From DAOMOP01 sp035444405 (GTDB lineage Bacteria; Pseudomonadota; Gammaproteobacteria; Burkholderiales; Rhodocyclaceae), in contig DAOMOP010000248.1 in the NCBI GenBank assembly GCA_035444405.1, forward strand, positions 1-5,129: a DNA stretch of 5,129 nucleotides, in the 5' to 3' direction. The position numbers were made by a program, and so were the translations under genes. The stretch's first letter is position 1. The number at the start of each line of letters is the position of its first letter. This document shows, piece by piece, positions 1 through 5,129 of this stretch. Under the pieces are notes generated by a model, which saw only the letters and a list, made by a program, of their open reading frames with translations, was not told the DNA's origin and made no database searches.

Positions 1-124
1 CACCGTGCGCAGCGTCCTCGGCGACGTGCCGCTGGTCGGCTTCTTCGCCGGCGGCGAGATCGCCCGCGACCACCTCTACGGCTACACCGGTGTGCTGACG
101 GTGTTCATGCAACCGGGCGGCTGA
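1..124 (+). CDS. C-terminal end of a FIST-domain protein (partial)
   Basis: Only the last 40 codons are present, read from position 2 to the TGA at 122-124; the 5' end is outside the window. The visible tail contains GFFAGGEIARD followed by LYGYTGVLTVF. A 'GFF..GEI' turn followed by a 'gYTa.l.vF' strand is typical of the end of the FIST C-terminal domain, found in bacterial sensory proteins thought to bind small ligands such as amino acids and often linked to signal-transduction modules. That family link rests on this short motif pair alone. No other domain can be judged. The gene runs towards the transglutaminase-like gene and is separated from its stop by 100 bp containing two hairpins, so the two are transcribed convergently. 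Confidence 0.65.
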   Translation, partial: TVRSVLGDVPLVGFFAGGEIARDHLYGYTGVLTVFMQPGG

Positions 125-126
125 GC

Positions 127-147
127 AGCCCCCCGCCGCCGGGGGCT
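127..147 (+). terminator. GC-rich hairpin after the FIST-like gene (candidate terminator)
   Basis: AGCCCCC (127-133) and GGGGGCT (141-147) are perfectly complementary around a 7-nt loop, starting 2 nt after the stop codon of the upstream gene. The stem is strong and the position is right for transcription termination. There is no T-rich tail, so it is not a textbook intrinsic terminator; it may act with Rho or simply block 3' exonucleases. Confidence 0.4.
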
Positions 148-195
148 TCGGAGGTAAACCCCCGCGCATGCGCCGAAGCAGGCCTGGACCGTCCG

Positions 196-219
196 GGGCC
201 GGCATTGCGAAGCCGGCCC
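196..219. terminator. 8-bp perfect inverted repeat downstream of the transglutaminase-like gene
   Basis: GGGCCGGC (196-203) pairs perfectly with GCCGGCCC (212-219) around an 8-nt loop. On the minus strand the hairpin begins 5 nt after the stop of the transglutaminase-like gene; on the plus strand it is a second hairpin after the FIST-like gene. It could therefore serve both convergent transcripts. No T-tract follows on either strand, so termination is inferred from position and stem strength only. Confidence 0.4.
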
Positions 220-224
220 GTCAC

Positions 225-899
225 TCACGACCCGGCGTGAATCGCCTCGCGCTCGAAGTCGTCGGCGCGCGCGGCGGCCGAGGCCGCGATCAGGCCGGGA
301 TAGGTGCGGCGCATCTCGGCGGCGAGCTCGTCGTAGGGGAGGTCGTCGTACTCGCCGCGCTGGCGCACGTATTCCATGTGGCGCTCGTCATTCGCGTTGT
401 ACGGGTGCAGCAGCGAGTCGGCAGTGCCGTCGAACTCGAGCGGCAGCACGTCGAAGCGCTCGCACATCGCGAGATTGAAGGCCGGCGTCGCCTTGACCCA
501 CTGGCCGTCGAGCAGCAGCGAAACATAGCCGTGCCACGAGAACACATCGGTGCCGGCGATCGCGAGCAGGCGCTCGGTGGTGAGGTGGTTGCGCACGTCG
601 GCGAAGCCGGGCCGTGCCGGGATGCCGACTGCGCGCAGCACCGCGGCGTAGAGCAGGGCCTTGGGCACGCAATAGGCAGCGCCGGCGCGCACCGTTTCGC
701 TGGCGGCGAAGTTCTCCGGCTCGATATGGAAACGGTACGGGTCGTAGCGGATGCGGTCGCGCACCGCGTAGTAAAGACGCACCGCCTGGTCGCGCGGCGT
801 GCGCGCATCGCCGACCGCCTCGGCGACGAAGGCCTGCACGGCGGGGTGTTCATAGTCGAGAAAGCGGGTCGGCGCGAGCCATTCCGGTCTGACCGTCAT
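225..899 (-). CDS. Transglutaminase-like domain protein
   Basis: A 224-aa protein with a transglutaminase-like (papain-fold) core and no signal peptide or membrane segment, so probably cytoplasmic. The nucleophile region is AAYCVPKALLYAAVLRAVGIPAR, with Cys77 at the head of the helix and the 'LRAxGIPAR' signature at residues 88-96. The histidine region is SWHGYVSLLLDGQWVKATP, with His123. In the classic triad an Asp follows the 'W-V' strand; here the sequence is WVKATPAFN, placing Thr138 at that position. The segment after it (CERFDVLPLEFDG, about 146-158) looks like a conserved extension of this bacterial subfamily. The C-terminus is Asp/Glu/Ala-rich. The family includes peptidases, amidases and crosslinking enzymes; substrate and reaction here are unknown. 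The ATG at 897-899 is preceded by AGAGGAG (908-914) at 8-nt spacing, a strong ribosome binding site. The gene lies 71 bp downstream of rep on the same strand and could be cotranscribed, though the products have no obvious link. Confidence 0.85.
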   Translation of the reverse strand: MTVRPEWLAPTRFLDYEHPAVQAFVAEAVGDARTPRDQAVRLYYAVRDRIRYDPYRFHIEPENFAASETVRAGAAYCVPKALLYAAVLRAVGIPARPGFADVRNHLTTERLLAIAGTDVFSWHGYVSLLLDGQWVKATPAFNLAMCERFDVLPLEFDGTADSLLHPYNANDERHMEYVRQRGEYDDLPYDELAAEMRRTYPGLIAASAAARADDFEREAIHAGS

Positions 900-907
900 C
901 GGGTCGT

Positions 908-914
908 CTCCTCT
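908..914 (-). promoter_or_regulatory. Ribosome binding site of the transglutaminase-like gene
   Basis: Read on the minus strand this is AGAGGAG, 8 nt before the ATG at 897-899. It is one of the best Shine-Dalgarno matches in the window and fixes the start of the 224-aa protein. It also allows independent translation even if the mRNA originates at the rep promoter. Confidence 0.7.
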
Positions 915-942
915 GTTTGTGGTCGTGAGCGCTCAGGATACC

Positions 943-957
943 GCAGGGACGCCCTGC
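943..957 (-). other. Small hairpin between rep and the transglutaminase-like gene
   Basis: GCAGGG (943-948) and CCCTGC (952-957) form a perfect 6-bp stem with a 3-nt loop, 13 nt after the rep stop on the minus strand. There is no T-run, so it may be a weak terminator, an attenuator or a 3'-end stabiliser within a two-gene transcript. The 71-bp gap around it shows no convincing -35/-10 pair for a separate promoter. Confidence 0.3.
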
Positions 958-970
958 CGCACACCCGCGC

Positions 971-2962
<1,992 letters not shown>

Positions 2963-2992
2963 GGCTTGCTGGTGATCCTCGGGCGAGCGCGC

Positions 2993-2998
2993 ATTCTA
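2993..2998 (-). promoter_or_regulatory. Candidate -10 box of the rep promoter
   Basis: On the minus strand this reads TAGAAT, 5 of 6 matches to the sigma-70 consensus, in otherwise GC-rich DNA and 30 bp upstream of the rep ATG. Initiation would be near 2986, giving a leader of about 23 nt. No good -35 hexamer lies 16-18 bp upstream: those positions (about 3015-3022) fall inside the 22-bp palindrome, so the promoter may depend on, or be blocked by, a protein bound there. Confidence 0.45.
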
Positions 2999-2999
2999 C

Positions 3000-3039
3000 C
3001 CGATGCGGCCGAGCGCTCCGGCGCGCCGGAGCGCATCGG
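3000..3039. repeat. Perfect 22-bp palindrome with outer inverted arms in the rep/thioredoxin divergent region
   Basis: Positions 3013-3034 are a perfect 22-bp palindrome (half-site GCGCTCCGGCG). A second pair of arms, CCGATGC (3000-3006) and GCATCGG (3033-3039), partly overlaps its right end. The palindrome covers roughly -30 to -48 relative to the predicted rep start and lies about 17 bp upstream of the candidate -35 of the thioredoxin-like gene. Possible roles are a dimeric regulator's operator for one or both genes, or a cruciform/hairpin-forming element. No regulator gene is adjacent, and I do not recognise the half-site as belonging to a named regulator. Confidence 0.55.
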
Positions 3040-3050
3040 TCCGGAAAGCC

Positions 3051-3079
3051 TTCACAAGGTGCGCAAAACCCCGCAGAAT
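3051..3079 (+). promoter_or_regulatory. Candidate sigma-70 promoter for the thioredoxin-like gene
   Basis: TTCACA (3051-3056, 5 of 6 to TTGACA) is separated by 17 bp from CAGAAT (3074-3079, 4 of 6 to TATAAT). Predicted initiation is near 3086, giving a leader of about 37 nt before the ATG at 3123. Spacing and hexamers are good for this GC-rich DNA, but the assignment is by eye only. Confidence 0.45.
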
Positions 3080-3122
3080 GCGACGCCGACCCCGTTCTTC
3101 GTCTCCAGGCCGTCCCTGCAAC

Positions 3123-3620
3123 ATGAAGCTCAAACTCCTCGCCGCATTCGTGGCCGCCGCGCTCGCCATTGCCGGCCTGCTCGTGTTCACGCAGAAGCCC
3201 CCCGCCCCCGAGGTCGACTTCGTCACGCTGCAGGGCGAGACGATCACGACCACCGACCTGCGCGGCAAGGTCGTGCTGGTGAATTTCTGGGCGACGACGT
3301 GCACGTCGTGCATCAAGGAGATGCCCAAGCTGGTCGCCACCTACGAGAGGTTCGCCGCGCGCGGCTTCGAGACGATCGCCGTCGCGATGGACTACGATCC
3401 GCCCGCCCAGGTCGAGGCCTACGTCGCGCGCAGCGCGCTGCCGTTCACGGTCGCGCTGGACAGCGGCGGTGCGGTCGCGCGCGGCTTCGACGGCGTGCGG
3501 CTCACGCCAACGACGTTTCTGATAGACAAGCGCGGACGCATCGTGCACAAATACCTCGGCGAGCCCGACTTCGACCGCCTGCACGCGCTGCTCGACGAGC
3601 TCCTCGACACGCCGGCCTGA
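3123..3620 (+). CDS. TlpA/ResA-type thiol-disulfide oxidoreductase, membrane-anchored
   Basis: A 165-aa thioredoxin-fold protein of the TlpA/ResA/DsbE group. Residues 1-22 are a short basic start (MKLK) and a hydrophobic Ala/Leu helix, followed by a Pro-rich linker (KPPAPE); no signal-peptidase site or lipobox Cys is evident, so it is probably anchored in the inner membrane with the catalytic domain in the periplasm. The domain shows LRGKVVLVNFWATTCTSC (46-63) with active-site Cys60-Thr-Ser-Cys63, then KEMP, and RLTPTTFLID with cis-Pro129. Such proteins usually reduce or oxidise envelope disulfides, for example in cytochrome c maturation or protection of cell-wall enzymes; the partner here is unknown, since no ccm or dsb genes are nearby. 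Start choice: an in-frame ATG at 3003 would add an Arg/Pro-rich stretch with no family resemblance and would lie upstream of the candidate promoter; the ATG at 3123 gives a proper signal anchor, although its Shine-Dalgarno is weak. Confidence 0.88.
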   Translation: MKLKLLAAFVAAALAIAGLLVFTQKPPAPEVDFVTLQGETITTTDLRGKVVLVNFWATTCTSCIKEMPKLVATYERFAARGFETIAVAMDYDPPAQVEAYVARSALPFTVALDSGGAVARGFDGVRLTPTTFLIDKRGRIVHKYLGEPDFDRLHALLDELLDTPA

Positions 3621-3675
3621 GACACCGGCGCGGGTGGCGCTGCGGCACGGCGCGCGGGCGGCACCAGAATCGATG

Positions 3676-3694
3676 GCGCGAGCATGATTCGCGC
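3676..3694. repeat. Inverted repeat abutting the dksA -10 box
   Basis: GCGCGA (3676-3681) and TCGCGC (3689-3694) are perfect complements around a 7-nt loop; a G-T and a T-A pair can extend the stem outwards. The right arm touches the candidate dksA -10 box (3695-3700), so the repeat fills the promoter spacer. It could be a repressor site for dksA or, at RNA level, the 3' hairpin of the thioredoxin-like transcript, whose stop is 55 nt upstream. No T-tract of a classic terminator follows. Confidence 0.35.
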
Positions 3695-3707
3695 TAGAAT
3701 GGGCCCG
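3695..3707 (+). promoter_or_regulatory. Candidate -10 box and GC-rich discriminator of the dksA promoter
   Basis: TAGAAT (3695-3700) matches 5 of 6 bases of the sigma-70 -10 box and is followed by an all-G/C discriminator, GGGCCCG (3701-3707). Initiation near 3707 gives a leader of about 53 nt before the ATG at 3761. No clear -35 hexamer is seen 16-18 bp upstream. GC-rich discriminators are a known trait of promoters repressed by ppGpp and DksA, so autoregulation is conceivable, but it is an inference here. Confidence 0.4.
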
Positions 3708-3744
3708 ATGCGCGCCCTGTGCCGTCAGCAACCGCCCTTAAGCT

Positions 3745-3751
3745 GGAGGAG
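3745..3751 (+). promoter_or_regulatory. Ribosome binding site that fixes the dksA start
   Basis: GGAGGAG lies 9 nt before the ATG at 3761-3763. It is a near-perfect Shine-Dalgarno sequence and argues for the 143-aa form over the in-frame GTG at 3719, which has no comparable site and would begin only about 12 nt after the predicted transcription start. Confidence 0.75.
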
Positions 3752-3760
3752 TGGTCCGAG

Positions 3761-4192
3761 ATGATGACGAATACCAAGACGGAAACGCCCTGCCTCACCG
3801 AGGCCGAACTGCTGGCGATGCCCGAGGCCGACTACATGAACGCGCAGCAGCTCGAATTCTTTCGCCAGCTGCTGCAGCGCATGCGCGACGAGCTGCTCGA
3901 GAACGGCCAGAGCACGATTGCGCACCTGCAGGAGACCGAGGCGACGCCGGACGAGGCCGACCGCGCGACGCAGGAAGAGGAGCACGTGCTGGTGCAGCGC
4001 ATCCGCGACCGCGAGCGCAAGCAGCTGCACAAGATCGACCGCGCGCTCGACCGCATCGCCAACGGCACCTATGGCTACTGCGACGTGTCGGGCGAACCGA
4101 TCGGTCTGCGCCGGCTCATCGCACGGCCGACCGCAACGCTCAGCATCGAGGAGCAGGAGCGCCACGAGCGCGCAGAGCGGCTGTACAAGTGA
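3761..4192 (+). CDS. dksA: RNA polymerase-binding transcription factor DksA (single-cysteine type)
   Basis: A 143-aa DksA/TraR-family protein. DksA inserts a coiled coil into the RNA polymerase secondary channel and, with ppGpp, represses rRNA promoters and activates biosynthetic ones. The conserved entry EADYMNAQQLEFFRQLL (22-38) is followed by two coiled-coil helices. The tip TPDEADRATQEEE (62-74) keeps Asp64, Asp67 and Ala69, equivalent to E. coli Asp71, Asp74 and Ala76, so it should be active. The C-terminal globular domain reads GYCDVSGEPIGLRRLIARPTATLSIEEQERHE: only the first of the four zinc-finger cysteines (Cys107) is kept, the others being Ser110, Ser128 and Glu131. Zinc binding in the E. 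coli manner is thus unlikely; single-cysteine DksA proteins are known in alpha- and betaproteobacteria. The start was chosen for GGAGGAG at 9-nt spacing; a GTG at 3719 would add 14 residues. Convergent with lipA and 140 bp after the thioredoxin-like gene, with its own likely promoter. Confidence 0.94.
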   Translation: MMTNTKTETPCLTEAELLAMPEADYMNAQQLEFFRQLLQRMRDELLENGQSTIAHLQETEATPDEADRATQEEEHVLVQRIRDRERKQLHKIDRALDRIANGTYGYCDVSGEPIGLRRLIARPTATLSIEEQERHERAERLYK

Positions 4193-4194
4193 GC

Positions 4195-4279
4195 CGGGTC
4201 GCGGGCAGGCACTGACGGGGACACGCCGCCCCTACGCATCACCCGTCATTACGCGGCGCAATGCGCGCGGTCCGACCCG
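4195..4279. repeat. Nested inverted repeats in the dksA-lipA convergent gap (candidate terminator region)
   Basis: The 119-bp gap between the two stop codons holds TGACGGG (4213-4219) complementary to CCCGTCA (4242-4248), enclosed by CGGGTCG (4195-4201) complementary to CGACCCG (4273-4279). An 8-nt direct repeat GCAGGCAC occurs at 4205-4212 and 4279-4286, and an alternating C/G run at 4287-4297. The long loops and absence of T-runs make this a poor intrinsic terminator, but it is the only structure available to end either transcript, so a bidirectional or Rho-assisted terminator is the likeliest role. Confidence 0.3.
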
Positions 4280-4311
4280 CAGGCACCGCGCGCGCGCTAC
4301 GCACCGTGCTC

Positions 4312-5129
4312 TCAGAGAACCCCGTGCGCCTGCTGGTCCGCCCAGTAGCTCGAGCGCACCATCGGCCCGCAGGCGGCGTTCCTGAAGCCCATCTTCAGCG
4401 CCTCGCTCTCGTACATCCGGAACACGTCCGGGTGCGGATAGCGCAGCACCGGCAGGTGGCCGGTCGACGGCTGCAAATACTGGCCGATCGTCAGCATGTC
4501 GACGTCGTGGGCACGCAAGTCGCGCAGCACTTCGAGGATTTCGTCGTCGGTCTCGCCGAGGCCGACCATCAGGCCGGACTTGGTCGGCACCTCCGGGTGG
4601 CGCGCCTTGAAGGCCTTGAGCAGCGCGAGCGAGTGGACGTAGTCCGAGCCGGGCCGGGCCTGGCGGTACAGCCGCGGCACGGTCTCGAGGTTGTGGTTCA
4701 TCACGTCGGGCGGGGCCTGCTCGAAGATCTCCAGCGCGACGTCCATGCGGCCGCGAAAGTCCGGCACCAGCACCTCGATGCGCGTGTTCGGCGAGGCCTC
4801 GCGCGTGGCGCGGATGCAGTCGACGAAGTGCTGGGCGCCGCCGTCGCGCAGGTCGTCGCGATCGACGCTGGTGATCACGACGTAGTTCAGGCGCATCGCG
4901 GCGATCGTGCGCGCGAGCTCGCGCGGCTCGTCGGCATCGAGCGGCTCGGGGCGGCCGTGGCCGACGTCGCAGAACGGACAGCGCCGCGTACAGATGTCGC
5001 CCATGATCATGAAGGTCGCCGTGCCCTTGCCGAAGCACTCGTGGATGTTCGGGCACGAGGCTTCCTCGCACACCGTGTGCAGCTTGTGGTCGCGCAGCGT
5101 GGCCTTGATCTCGTTGAAGCGCTCGGCCT
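4312..5129 (-). CDS. lipA: Lipoyl synthase LipA (5' end outside the window)
   Basis: The C-terminal 271 residues of a radical-SAM enzyme that inserts two sulfurs into octanoyl groups on the E2 and GcvH proteins, making the lipoyl cofactor of pyruvate and 2-oxoglutarate dehydrogenases and the glycine cleavage system. The frame is open to the right edge (ERFNEIKATLRDHKLHTVCEE), so a GTG at 5071-5073 is only an internal Val codon. In the visible fragment the auxiliary-cluster motif CX4CX5C is Cys20, Cys25 and Cys31; the radical-SAM motif CTRRCPFC gives Cys46, Cys50 and Cys53; VVITSVDRDDLRDGGAQH, VPDFRGRMD, NHNLETVPRLY and PTKSGLMVGLGET follow as in the family; and the C-terminal RSSY (258-261) supplies Ser260, the serine ligand of the auxiliary cluster. 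All catalytic ligands are thus present, and only about 40-60 N-terminal residues are probably missing. Convergent with dksA. A lipB gene often lies upstream of lipA, but that side is not visible. Confidence 0.97.
   Translation of the reverse strand, partial: AERFNEIKATLRDHKLHTVCEEASCPNIHECFGKGTATFMIMGDICTRRCPFCDVGHGRPEPLDADEPRELARTIAAMRLNYVVITSVDRDDLRDGGAQHFVDCIRATREASPNTRIEVLVPDFRGRMDVALEIFEQAPPDVMNHNLETVPRLYRQARPGSDYVHSLALLKAFKARHPEVPTKSGLMVGLGETDDEILEVLRDLRAHDVDMLTIGQYLQPSTGHLPVLRYPHPDVFRMYESEALKMGFRNAACGPMVRSSYWADQQAHGVL

Noticed and set aside
3003..3122. Upstream ATGs at 3003 and 3078 as starts of the thioredoxin-like gene
   Set aside because: They would add an Arg/Pro-rich tail before an otherwise ideal signal anchor, and 3003 lies within the palindrome region upstream of the candidate promoter.
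2999..3712. The 9-mer CCCGATGCG shared by the rep upstream region (2999-3007) and the dksA upstream region (3704-3712)
   Set aside because: It is short, differs in orientation and position relative to the two promoters, and is plausible by chance in GC-rich DNA.
3719..3760. GTG at 3719 as the start of dksA, giving 157 aa
   Set aside because: The GGAGGAG site at 3745-3751 is placed ideally for the ATG at 3761, the 14 extra residues do not resemble the DksA N-terminus, and the GTG lies very close to the predicted transcription start.
4232..5071. A 279-codon minus-strand open frame overlapping lipA
   Set aside because: It is simply the neighbouring frame of lipA, which carries every radical-SAM and auxiliary-cluster cysteine; the alternative product is Arg/Pro/Ala-rich and matches nothing.

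Overview
This 5.1 kb window is GC-rich chromosomal DNA, and its proteins look like those of a betaproteobacterium. A Rhodocyclales-type genome (Azoarcus/Thauera-like) is my best guess, inferred from the style of the Rep, DksA and LipA proteins and from very strong G/C preference at third codon positions. It cannot be confirmed without a search. I see no phage, plasmid, transposon, CRISPR, tRNA or rRNA signal.

Layout, left to right: (1) the last 40 codons of a plus-strand gene that looks like the C-terminus of a FIST-domain sensory protein, ending at 124. (2) A 100-bp convergent gap with two GC-rich hairpins. (3) A minus-strand gene for a 224-aa transglutaminase-like cysteine-peptidase-fold protein (225-899). 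(4) 71 bp further right, a complete minus-strand gene for the 663-aa DNA helicase Rep (971-2962); it is transcribed first and may read through into the transglutaminase gene. (5) A 160-bp divergent control region with a perfect 22-bp palindrome, a TAGAAT-type -10 box facing rep and a TTCACA/CAGAAT candidate promoter facing right. (6) A plus-strand gene for a 165-aa membrane-anchored TlpA/ResA-type thioredoxin (3123-3620, CTSC active site). (7) A 140-bp gap with an inverted repeat and a candidate dksA promoter. (8) dksA (3761-4192), encoding a single-cysteine DksA. (9) A 119-bp convergent gap with nested inverted repeats. (10) The C-terminal 271 codons of lipA (lipoyl synthase) on the minus strand, whose 5' end lies beyond the right edge.

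These are mostly independent housekeeping functions. Rep clears protein obstacles ahead of replication forks, DksA works with ppGpp to reset transcription under starvation, LipA builds the lipoyl cofactor of 2-oxoacid dehydrogenases, and the thioredoxin-like protein handles envelope thiols. They do not form an obvious pathway or defence island, and I found no convincing sign of an undescribed system. The points most worth a second look are the palindrome between rep and the thioredoxin gene, the loss of three of the four zinc-finger cysteines in DksA, the missing canonical Asp in the transglutaminase triad, and the inverted repeat abutting the dksA -10 box. Very long open frames opposite rep are by-products of base composition.
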